A stretch of DNA of 64,000 nucleotides from Haematococcus lacustris. Taxonomy: Eukaryota; Chlorophyta; Chlorophyceae; Chlamydomonadales; Haematococcaceae. The stretch covers positions 1,409,080 through 1,473,079 of the forward strand of contig JASKMD010000024.1 in assembly GCA_030144725.1 (NCBI GenBank), written 5' to 3'. The notes beneath the pieces are model-generated. The model was not told the origin of the DNA and searched no databases. It saw only the letters and a program-made list of their open reading frames with translations. Shown here one piece after another: positions 44,301 through 64,000 of this stretch. A program made the translations under genes and the position numbers. Each line of letters begins with the position of its first letter. Position 1 is the first letter of the stretch.

Positions 44301-45646
44301 AGTAGCCAGTGCCTTGGGCCTCACCTCATAATCATGTGTAAACATGCAATGTCCATGGCTGTCTCACTCACGTGCTTGGCCTTGGGTAACTGTCAGGGCA
44401 ATGTCTTCAGAAGTCCTGCCATAACTCCTGGCGCATGGGATGGACACTGCAAGCTGCTGCCCAGGTGCCATGACAACAAAGCTGCCCTTTAGAGTTTTTG
44501 GGATCGCGTTGAAGGACAGCCCGGTGTCGACCTGCATCTCGATGGCTCTCAGGTAATGTGCATGGTCAATCCTCCCTCTTGGGCCAGCACCCTTTCGAGG
44601 TTCCTCGAGGTGCACAACTTGACCGTGCGTAGGCAGCTCATGGTCCTTGCCGGGGGTGCCCTCCTGCCCATGCCCCTCAGCCATGAGCCCTGCTGAGCGC
44701 AACATTTGCCTCATTTGATGCTCGTTGCGCACATAGGCAAGGGCGAGTCTGGCCACCGGCGGTAAACGGATGGCTTTAGCCCTGGCAAGGTGTTGTTTGA
44801 GCTTGATGACCTCCCGCTTCAATGAACTGACGCGTAGGCATGGGACGGCTGATGTCGGGGCACAAGAGCGTGTTCTAGGTTTTGGGAGGTGGTGGAGGGT
44901 GAACGGTGGGGTGGGCACACTGTGAACACATGGAACGCGCACAAATGGACATTGTTGCATGTCTTGCATGCTTATGACATGTGTGCATGACATGCATGCA
45001 TGTAAAGATGGCAGATGGAAAAGATGTAGAGATGGCAAACAGGTTGAGATGGCAAAGATGTAGAGGTGCAGTTGTAGTTGGTTTCTTAGTCTATCTATGG
45101 TGTTAATCATGGAGTGTAAGCCTCTTCTTCACGTACCTTCCATGTGTGGGTGGTGCTGGGCGGTCAGGTGCGGCACCACCCCTGCCCGGTGCAGGTGGGG
45201 CTGGGCGGTCAGGTGCGGCACCACCCCTGCCCGGTGCAGGTGGGGCTGGGCGGTCAGGTGATGGTGTCAAACGCTGCCAACCGAATATGACATACTGCAA
45301 AGAGGTGAGAGCTCTGTTATCAGGTGTGCGAAGCACCCTGAAGTGCCGGTCAGCTTCTACCACCATTGCGACTTCACGCACACGCAGAGAGGAGGACAGA
45401 CGGGGTGTGATGAGGGGCAGCAACTCTGTTGCTACTGCTGCGGCATCGCCACCCAACAACAATGGTGATCCCCAGTAGCATAACAATCCAAATGAGCCCT
45501 ATCTGATCCAGCCAGGCCGTAGGATCGGCGAAATGCTGACCCCACTGCCCAAAGCTCACAGGGTCAGGCCAGCGGCATGATGATGATGTGGCTTACACCG
45601 CTTAAGCCGTCAGCCGTTAGGCTGCTAGGCCGCCCTCCCCCTCAAG
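41305..45646. repeat. Tandem duplication, unit 2 (4342 bp)
   Basis: Direct copy of 36963-41304. Its right end, at CCCCTCAAG, runs straight into the 3' end of a LINE coding region whose stop codon lies inside the unit. Confidence 0.95.
42272..45486 (-). CDS. hAT-like transposase gene, unit 2
   Basis: Identical in every coding position I compared to the unit 1 gene, shifted by 4342 bp: core exon 44146-43082 and tail exon 42943-42272, with upstream exons between 45486 and 44372. The two copies are equally intact, so either or neither may be expressed. Confidence 0.55.
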
Positions 45647-47242
45647 GGGTTCGGGACTTTCTGTAACGCACTTCATAGCAAGGTGCACAAACAAAGGTGC
45701 ACATGGGCTCAACATGAAGTCATGCAAGTTCTCATTGTTGTTCTGTAAAGTCAAGGCAAACTCCGGCTGCTCCCTGATGGAACTCGTGGCAGTGCACTCA
45801 AAGATGAAATGCATGGCGTCATCCACTACCCCCTCTGTGCATCTGGTGCATGTGCGATCAATGAAAGTTACCCCCTCAAACCGAGCCTTCTCCACCCCCA
45901 GACCGCTGTTGCCTAACCTGAACCTAGTCAGGCTCGTGCGAACTTCTGTAGAGAGCTGTCTGTTCAGCAGGTGTGGTGCCATGTGATTGATGCCAATGCC
46001 GTCCCCATGCTTAAACCATGCAGCATACGAACATCTCTCCCGATGCACCGTCTCAGGCAGTCTAGGGTCTCCCTCAAACCCAACCCAACGCCTCCCCCAC
46101 CTCTCGAGCCACTTGACTTCCATAGCCTTGGTGCCTAGGACCATGTCCGGGCTCAAGGTGAACTCACCCCCCATCAGCTCTTTGGCGGCAAGCTGGAACT
46201 GAGCACTCCAACTAGCCTGACAGCTCCGGCCTAACTCCACATCTGCCTTGATGACCCTCATCAGCAGGTCACTGTGGGAAAGTTGGCAGTGTTCCAGAAC
46301 TTGCATGCAGCCCTTAGCCAGTAAAGTTGGAGGGGCAGCTGCCCCAACTCATGCAGCACCATCAGGCCTGACACTGAGCTACGTACCCTGGCAGCAAACC
46401 TGAGAAAGCTGAGCATGCGTGTTTGCACTGGGTTGGAGAGTTGCACACCATGCCCAAGGAAAGCAGTGCCCCATACCTGGCTGCCATACAGCCCTAAGGG
46501 GAGCACGAACGCTCTAATGAGGTGACACAGGGCATATGGATCATGCAGGACCCCATACTCTCTGGCACGCTTGCACGCCTGGCGCATGGCGAGGAACATG
46601 CCAGCCCTCATATGAGTGGCAGCAAAAGCAGGGGTGGCGCTGGGGTTGAAGTGCATGCCTAAGTACTTGAACTCTCTCACCACAGGCAGGATCTCATGCT
46701 TGTACCCAATGCGAGGTGCTGCAGTCTGTGAGTTGCCATTGAAGACCATCACCTTTGACTTGCCCACATTGACTGTAAGGTGTTTCCTGTCTGCAAAGCC
46801 TTGCAGCTGGCAGACCAGCCGCTGCAGCCCGTGGGACGAGGTGCTCACCAGGGTCAGGTCATCAGCATACATAAAATGGGTGACAGGTGTGCCTTGCACT
46901 CTCACAGCATCAACAGGACCCAGGAACTCCTTACTAATGTCGTGAACATAGAGAGCAAACAAGAGTGGGCTGATGGGGCAGCCTTGCTTGACACCTTGGT
47001 CCGGAGTCACTGGGGGGGTGCGGTGGGGGCCATCTATCAGCACATAGCTATCATCCCTATGAGAACATGGGGGAGCATGAGAACATGGGGGACTCAATGG
47101 GCAGGAACTTCTGCTCGATGCTTTGCAAAACCCGTATTGCCAGCTGGTTCTGCCGTTGCTCGGCCAGGTCCACAAGTGTAAACACAACATGAACCATAAG
47201 TTCACGCACGACACTCGCTCCCTGCCAAATGCAAACCGGCAC
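45617..47242 (-). pseudogene. Non-LTR retrotransposon (LINE) reverse transcriptase, truncated and frameshifted
   Basis: From 47020 downward the frame shows VKQGCPISPLLFALYVHDIS (RT motif 3 region), FMYADDLTLVS (catalytic YADD), LTVNVGKSKVMVF and EFKYLGMHFNP, all standard order for LINE reverse transcriptase. At about 46300 the frame ends, and an overlapping frame picks up with LEHCQLSHSDLLMRVIKADV, so a single-base indel is likely. The C-terminal part has a CTRCTEGVVDDAMHFIFEC zinc-binding motif, as in plant-type LINEs. The N-terminal RT motifs and any endonuclease are missing or broken; around 47060-47110 a short ATGTTCTCATGCTCC duplication interrupts the frame. It ends with TAA at 45617, inside tandem unit 2. 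Confidence 0.75.
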
Positions 47243-47261
47243 CGGTTACATACATGATCCC

Positions 47262-48557
47262 CTAATCATGCATGGTTACGTGAGCAATGCACACACAACA
47301 TGCATAGCACCACACCTGTATTGATGTGCCTGGTAGTTCCAATCCATGCCACAAGGACTCGAATCCACAGCGGCCCTGCCCAGCGTTGTCATACGGTACA
47401 AGCCCAAAAGAGAGCAACTGGGCCAACACGCACTGCTGGGTAGGGGTAGAACCACGGGAAAGGGAAGGCTTTGGGGCGGGGGTTGCGGGGGCTGCGGGGG
47501 CAAACAAGGATGCCCAACTCTTCCCCCCCCCTGTCCCCATGCCACCGCTGTTGTGACTGCCTCCTAGGGTATGGATTGGCACCACACCTTGCCCTCCACC
47601 CCCCCCTCCCCCAGGACCCATGCTGCTCCTGTTGCTGCCCAATACCGGGGCAGGTGGCGGGGAGCGTGGAGAGGGTGGTGCCCACTGCCCCAGCCCCACA
47701 CCTTGCCCTCCAGCCCCCCCCCCTCCGGGACCCATGCTGCTGCTGCTGCTGCTGCTGCTGCCCAACACCGGGGCAGGTGGCGGGGAGCGTGGAGAGGGTG
47801 GTGCCCACTGCCCCAGCCCCACACCCTGCCCTCCTAGCCACCCATACCCCTGCTGCTAACGCTCCTGCTGCTGCTGTTGTCGCCCGGCGCCAAGGCAAGA
47901 GGCTGAGAGCGAGGGGGGGATGGTGCCCACTGCCCCAGCCCCACACCTTGCCCTCCTGGGCCCCCATCCCCCCAGGGCCCATGCTGCTGCTGCTGCTGCT
48001 GATGCCCAACACCGGGGCAGGTGGTGGGGAGCGTGGGAATGGTGGTGGCCACTGCCCCAACCCCACACCTTGCCCTCCTGCACCCCCCCATAGGGCCCAT
48101 GCTGATGCTGCTGTCACCCAACACTGGGGCAGGTGGCTGAGAGCGAATGCTAGCCTCCACCTTCACCCGCTGCACACATTTGTAGTGGGCTACAAGTGGG
48201 AGGTGCATTGTCTGACACCCAGCTCGGAGTGTTTTGTCAACAAGGGTGGCTGGCCCTAGAGCATCACCGCGCTCATAGCGCAGATGGGCCTGGCCGAGCA
48301 TTGGAGCATCACGTAGTACTTCCCAAACAGTGTCTCTCCCATCATCATTGGGTGCCATGCACAAAGTTGTCCATGCTTTCCATTTGCCAACCACGCATGG
48401 TGCAGTCGACAACTTGCATAGCACGCAACGGTCTAACTTGACCAATGCGCCCTCCAGCAGCACGTCTAGCCCTTTGTTGGGATGTGCGAAGGTTGGCATG
48501 TACCTGCACAGCGTACATAGGAAGTTCAGCGGGAGGTGAGTCGTAGGACAATGGCAT
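47262..48557 (-). pseudogene. Mobile-element ORF with encoded 120-bp minisatellite and OTU-like end
   Basis: On the minus strand, 48499-48130 encodes GALVKLDRCVLCKLSTAPCV, GKWKAWTTLCMAPNDDGRDT and ATLVDKTLRAGCQTMHLPLV, which I do not recognise. It continues into about five units of an encoded repeat (GVGLGQWAPPSPRSPPPAPV plus poly-Ser/Gln and MGPGG) with frameshifts between units. The last frame then gives AQLLSFGLVPYDNAGQGRCG followed by FESLWHGLELPG, reminiscent of the GDGNC-F-R-A core of OTU-type cysteine proteases, before the stop at 47262. It lies directly upstream of the LINE on the same strand and may be its 5' part. Confidence 0.4.
47575..48125. repeat. Minisatellite, about 120-bp unit, roughly five copies
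   Basis: Units share CCCACTGCCCCAGCCCCACA, CTTGCCCTCC, GGGACCCATGCTGCTG, (CTG)n and CCCAACACCGGGGCAGGTGG. The CTG run varies between units. Confidence 0.9.
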
Positions 48558-48559
48558 AA

Positions 48560-49140
48560 GTCACGGCATTGCAGTCTTTGGTCTTAATCATGTCGTATTT
48601 GCCTGCATTTTTACATTTAGATGATTTCATGGCAGGGCGTTGCTGTGACCGTTTACAACACCCCCTATTAGTTTCGTACCTGAACATCACGTCCGTGCCC
48701 CTTGACACCACATAGTGTGTGATGGGTGACATTCCCAGCCACTGTGCACTTACTGCGTGCATTGTGTTGTGACCTGTTTCATTGCATACCTTGTGCCAAA
48801 ATGAACAGTAGGTTGGGGTTGCAGCTCAGATGTCGCCCTGGCTGGAGCGGGGGCCGGGTTTGCAGCAACCCTGCATGGTCGCAGTCGGGTCCACGGTTAG
48901 TGAGCCACACGCGCTCATTGTTGCAGCTAGGCAACGGAGCAAGTGCGAAATGTTCTTACTCGCAGCTATCCCAGCAGAACGGCCGACGACATGTGTTCGG
49001 CAAAAGTTATCGACTTGAGCAACGAGCGATACGGGGCAATACACAGCAATTCTAGCCTTGCAGCTGTGACTTCAACAAGCTTGGCATCGAGATGTTCACT
49101 TTGGCGGGCGCACGGAACAATCGGTGCACAGCCCTGACTA
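48560..49140 (+). mobile_element. Third, inverted and diverged copy of part of the transposase unit
   Basis: The sequence is the reverse complement (about 80 percent) of 37320-37690. Shared blocks include GCATTGCAGTCT, TGCCTGCATTTTTACATTTA, ACACCCCCTA, CATAGTGTGTGATG, AGATGTCGCCCTGGCTGG and GGTTTGCAGCAACCCTGCAT. It represents an older insertion of the same element family, truncated on both sides. Confidence 0.7.
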
Positions 49141-50059
49141 GACCTCCACAGCAAGCGGGTGAAAAAATCGCGGCACGCGGTGGCCTGGGTGGTCCATGCT
49201 GGCCCATTTGTATATTTTCTCAGGTGTGTCACAGCTGGCCCAGGTCATTATGACACACCGTAGTTTAGCCCCCTCTTAACCCCCCAGCCCTCACTGTCAC
49301 TGTCCCACTCATCCTCCTCCCACTGCCCCATGGAAGTGCCAGCAACCCGTTCTGGCACGTCTGGCATGTGCAACCATGACCGTTTCTGTCGACCATGGTT
49401 CGGCTGTCAATGTGAATGATTGCGCCAGGAATGTTAATCTATTGAACAGCGGGTGAACAATACCCTTGAAAACCTGGGTGGTCAGTGCACCTTCAAGCGC
49501 CAAGTGTTTTTGCCAATCGATGTAAGCCATCATCACTAGATCGTGTGCCCTCATTACCAAAGCGGTCATCTGACCCACAGAGCAGGGCTGTTTTGGGAAG
49601 AAGTCCCTACCGCACGTGCCTATGCCGTAAGGACGAAGCAGCATCTCACGTGCCAAGCCATTGAGGTACTTTCTCTGAAGGACTCAATGGTGAGTCAATC
49701 TTGCTGGCGAGCTTTTAAGCCAGGCATGAGTGGCGGCAGTGCATCCTTCTGCACCTTGCCCTCTCTCCCCAAGCCGCTGCCATCGCACTTCAACGCCACG
49801 TCCACGCCTTGCGCAGTCTGCGAGTAGCACATCGACTGGTTGTGAGAGTCATGCAGCCTGACGGCTGACATCTAAAGAGTGGTGCAAGCCATCTTCATCA
49901 TGTAGAGCGTGGCATGTACAGTCGAACAAAGCTAGGGAGGCACACCTAGGGCACAGAAGACAATCAGTACTAACTGCCAGGCTGCTTGTGTTTGGCCTAG
50001 CACAACTGAGATGGGGGTCAGGATGACGAGTGTGCTAGGCTATGTTCATGTGGTCATGG
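49141..50059. other. Region without a recognisable gene
   Basis: A minus-strand frame at 49656-49309 encodes REMLLRPYGIGTCGRDFFPK and ALTTQVFKGIVHPLFNRLTF. It reads like real protein but belongs to no family I recognise and has no visible partners; a mobile-element remnant is likely. The rest shows nothing. Confidence 0.35.
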
Positions 50060-52449
50060 TTACAAATGAGACAGCTCTACCTCAATCATGATAGCCTCCA
50101 CCCCTGGCCCAAAGAAGGACTGGAACTTGGGCTGCTTCTCCGTCCATTTCTCCATGTCCAGAGAGGCCTGCAGAGCCCACCCCAGAGCAGCCTGTTGCTG
50201 GGCGCCACTACAACACCACATTCGAATAAGTAATGCTGGGTGCAAGGTGACAATCCATGTTGGGTGCAATCCATGCCCATGCCTAGCCTGCCTGTTCCCT
50301 CTCCTCCTTGCATACCCATCTTCACGCAATGCTATGAAAGGGCAGCACTAGCCCTTACACCCTCACAGCGGTTGCCTGCATCCTTGGCATCCCTCCGGCA
50401 CCCTGTAAGACCAGGTTGCTCACCTTGAACTCCAGCACCAGGGTATAGGCACCCTCCATCACTTCCTCCCGCACCCCTGGGAACAAGCCACCACGCCAGC
50501 TTCTGCTCAGCTCCCTCTAAACATGGCGCATCCTGCTCTGGTGGCTGTTGGCTGATGAGCTTCACACTGCCTGGGCCATAGACCAATAGCTCATGCCGCT
50601 TAGGCACTAGCCACAGCAGCCTGGCTGTAATTGATCTGCACAAGATGCTGCTACCGTGCCTCCCCTGCAGCTACTGGTGCTGCTGCATCAAGGCAGGAGG
50701 CAGACGCTCGCTGCTGTGCCCAACACTCACCGACAAGCAAGGGGCTTTGCTTGCGGGCCAGACCTCCACTCTTGCCGAACCTGAAGATCTTGTCCAGCGC
50801 CTCCTCCAAGTGCTGTTCATCACCGTACCTGGGCACACAGCGCCACCACACCCATGGCCTGGCAGGAGTGGGTCAGTGGCACAGCGACTGTGGCGTTGCT
50901 GCAGCTGGACGTGACACTGCTCTGCTGCTGTCATGCGCTCCCTCCACTGTGCCCTCAGCTCTGCAGCTGGTAATACCCAATGTGGCATTAGCCAGCAGGG
51001 CCAGGGCAGCAGATCAATTGGTCCTGGAGGAAAACTGTCATGGGAGGAACTGTTGACCCACCAAGATGATTCATGCCAGTGTGTACTGCTAACATGTATG
51101 GTGGACAAGTTTCAGTCCTGATGCTCATGGTGCCATGCAAGGCCTGGCATACTAGATGGCAGGGACGTTCAGGACAGGGCCTCAGATGAGTGCTTGGCTG
51201 GTGCTCCAGCTAGACAGTGGCACCAGACGGTGGGCAGGCAAACACGAAGCTACTGTCTCAGGACGCACTGGTCACATGAGCAGCTCGGGCAGTGCTGCTG
51301 CTTTTGGCCTCATGCTTCCCACTGAGTTGTAGCTTGCAGCATGCGAGGTGGAGTGCAGGGGTCTGCATCTACACCTGAATGGTCGGACGTATTCGCAGCA
51401 AGGGCTGAGCCCCTGCCAGTACCTTATCCACACCGCCACATGTACTTTCCCCCTACTGCAGCTACAGAGGCTGTGGTGGTTGCTGTGGCTGCAGCAGGAG
51501 AGCATGTTGTCACACCTGTAGCGAGTGACATCCTCCCGGATTTGCTTTTGGATGTCAGTCATTTGGCTGCTGCGCAACTCAAACGCGGCCCGCGTTGTTT
51601 TGCAGGGCACAGGCGCCAGCTGCAGTTGGTGCAGAGAGTGGTGGTGGCATCAGTCCTACATGCACCTGCAGCTCTCCGCAGCGTTGCTGACAGGCTGGCA
51701 GCCACATGTGGGCAGATTGTCAACACTACAGCTCTCTGATGCGCTTCTCAAACAGCAGCCAAGCTGCCTAGCACAGACAGCTGTCATTAGCAATGCATCA
51801 CAGCGCTCCACATGGGTCATGCGTCACGCATAGGGAAGCATACAAAACAACTTCTGCCATGCCATGTGTTGAATGGTGAGGCTCCCAGGTCTGTGCCCCC
51901 CTCTGCTGTCCCCCTCATATGTGCTCTACAGACAGATGCTGTCCTTCGTGAGGGGTGTGCAGCTATCGCTACTGCTGACAATGGTGTTGTGCACTACCAC
52001 CTGCAGCAGCTGCCCAAACACTGGTTTAACCCTGGTCAGCCCTAGAACCCTGCTTATCCACTCACTGCGCCACCGACCTGTGCATAGCTCAGCGCAAAGC
52101 CTAGGACAGAGATGGGAAAGCCGTAGATGAGCATGAGGGACGACACATCTCCGCCCGGCAGCAGCTGAAAGAAGGCACCGAATCCGTACACTAGCAGGCC
52201 GACGCCCAGCGGCGTGAGGATTGAGGAGCCGTAGCTAATCTTGGCGATGGAGAAGTCTGTGTCTGGTACCAAGTCAGGAGTGGACGATGGCGAGTCGATG
52301 GGTGCTTGGGTATCGGATGATGCGCGGGCTATTGCGGACGTTGCGCGCCTGCGCTTGTGCATCCGCACAGGACACCTCGTTTTGTGCTCTTCGGCGAACC
52401 CCGACCACAAGCAAGACCACACCCCGCGTTCAGCGTAGAGCGGCTCCAT
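50060..52449 (-). CDS. Plastid membrane protein of the DUF2854 type
   Basis: Exons (minus): 52449-52078, 51619-51516, 50828-50731, 50476-50424, 50167-50060. All phases close, giving 244 residues. The core reads FSIAKISYGSSILTPLGVGL, LLVYGFGAFFQLLPGGDVSS, LMLIYGFPISVLGFALSYAQ (two hydrophobic segments), then LAPVPCKTTRAAFELRSSQM, TDIQKQIREDVTRYRYGDEQ, HLEEALDKIFRFGKSGGLAR, VREEVMEGAYTLVLEFK and KWTEKQPKFQSFFGPGVEAI. This is the domain I know as DUF2854, found in cyanobacteria and plastids, with no established function. The N-terminus is Arg/Ser/Ala-rich as in a transit peptide. The start is uncertain: a frame from 52538 (MLCKRCCGGALRPQATSARN) is an even better transit peptide but is out of phase. 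Confidence 0.8.
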
Positions 52450-52912
52450 AGGTTAGGTGCTTTGGTTGGCAACACCACGTTGCGGGCCGATGTAGCTTGG
52501 GGCCGTAGAGCTCCACCACAGCATCGTTTGCAGAGCATTGTTGTATATGTCTTATAATGGCTATGTCGGTGTTCTTGATACGCGGACTAGGCTCCTGGGA
52601 CATCTTGCATGAAGGTGGGCAGCCTTTTTGTACTTGTTTGCTGAGTACCAGTGGTACTACAACTCCACATTGCTCCACTAGGCAACGGAGCATGCTTCTG
52701 CAACCCTGCGGTTAAGGAGGGCATGAAGGGTATGGGATGCAAAGGCATGTAGGTAAGGAAAACAAAAGAGGTATGTATGCCTTACCAATGCACGAATAAA
52801 CGACCCAAAGAATGGATGGGCTCTAGTAGCCCAAAAGTGCAAGAGATGTAAAAAGTCACGAGGTCGACAGCTTCAGCGTCGGCATACGCAGCTGTATCAC
52901 GTCAGCAAGCTA
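52450..52912. promoter_or_regulatory. Divergent intergenic region between the DUF2854 gene and NEK10
   Basis: The two genes start head to head within about 460 bp. No specific motif was identified. Confidence 0.4.
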
Positions 52913-63500
<10,588 letters not shown>

Positions 63501-64000
63501 GTGAGTGGGGTGTGGCCGGAAGCGTGGGGGTCACGGGGGGTGGGAGGAGAGGGAAGGGGAGGGGAGAAGGGAAGAGGGGTGGTGTGGGCAATGGCCTTGC
63601 TGTGTCTGCTGCTCCCCATTACCACGCTCTGCCTTAGAAGAGTGGGGTTCAGCTGGCAGACGGTGAGGGGAGGGGGGAAGGGGCGCGTAGGCAAGGTAGA
63701 GAAGGTATACCTTCCGGTACCTTGCCTCTGCCTGCTGCCCTTGCCTGCTGTCCTTGCTTCCACACTGCTGCCTGCTGCCTCTGCTCACCACTGCCATTCC
63801 TGCTCCTATAACACCCTTGTGGACAACGAGGGCTGCTTCTGTCCCCATCCAGCAACACTGTCACCACACATTGTGACCACACACAGCGTCATCACCACCA
63901 CTGCATGTGAACTAGTCAGGCCGCAGCACCCAACGCTCGACGCGGCCTAGCGGGCTCAGTTGCCAGTTGCCATGTCATGACCATGTTGGCACTGTGGGGC
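63501..64000. other. Intron or 3' end of NEK10
   Basis: The last clear exon ends at 63500 with the donor CAA|GTGAGT, so at least one more exon should follow. No segment with clear NEK10 similarity was found before the window edge. Confidence 0.4.

Noticed and set aside
52329..52538. Start of the DUF2854 protein at 52538
   Set aside because: The sequence looks like a better transit peptide, but it is out of frame with the conserved domain and no intron could be placed; kept only as an alternative.

Overview
The window is nuclear DNA of a green alga, most likely a chlamydomonadalean. The composition is GC-rich, genes are split into many short exons by GT-AG introns (and some GC-AG introns), proteins carry long Ala/Pro/Gly/Gln-rich tails, introns hold simple repeats, and two products look plastid-targeted. 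The particular mobile-element proteins resemble ones I associate with Haematococcus lacustris, but I cannot confirm the species. A 500-base run of N at 62454-62953 marks a scaffold gap.

Layout. 1-1310: 5' part of a minus-strand gene for a disordered Ser-rich protein. 2231-3649: GC-rich satellites and a coiled-coil ORF. 4920-5244: DPH3, the diphthamide-synthesis zinc protein (two exons, plus strand). 5245-8515: no convincing gene. 8516-15785 (minus): a 12-exon CaMK-type protein kinase with an MGC N-terminus. 17541-21992 (minus): a plastid-targeted protein resembling the RuBisCO chaperone RbcX. Head to head with it, 22335-31986 (plus): a fucosyltransferase (NodZ/O-FucT-like) gene. 31987-49140: a belt of mobile DNA, with inverted-repeat elements, a gag-like retroelement, a hAT-type MITE, a 4342-bp unit with a transposase gene present twice in tandem, and a broken LINE. 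50060-52449 (minus): a plastid membrane protein of the DUF2854 type. Head to head with it, 52913 to at least 63500 (plus): a NEK10 orthologue, with armadillo-like region, kinase domain and conserved C-terminal block.

The most interesting system is a family of Fanzor-like (eukaryotic TnpB-related) elements. Five copies or fragments are recognisable, at about 13660-15075, 22690-23160, 26749-28512, 30493-30527 and 55245-55500. All five lie inside introns of host genes and all five are antisense to their host. Three of them share the same 3' terminus, are shortened to different extents from the 5' side and are flanked by 13-17 bp direct repeats, which looks like LINE-style retrotransposition rather than IS605-style single-strand transposition. 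The conserved 3' region carries a perfect 15-bp stem-loop that is a candidate guide-RNA (omega RNA) scaffold. No copy in this window appears intact.

Exon boundaries were found by eye from splice consensus, reading phase and family conservation. Where phases close across every intron (DPH3, the CaMK-type kinase, the DUF2854 protein, most of NEK10) the models are strong. Where they do not, this is stated.
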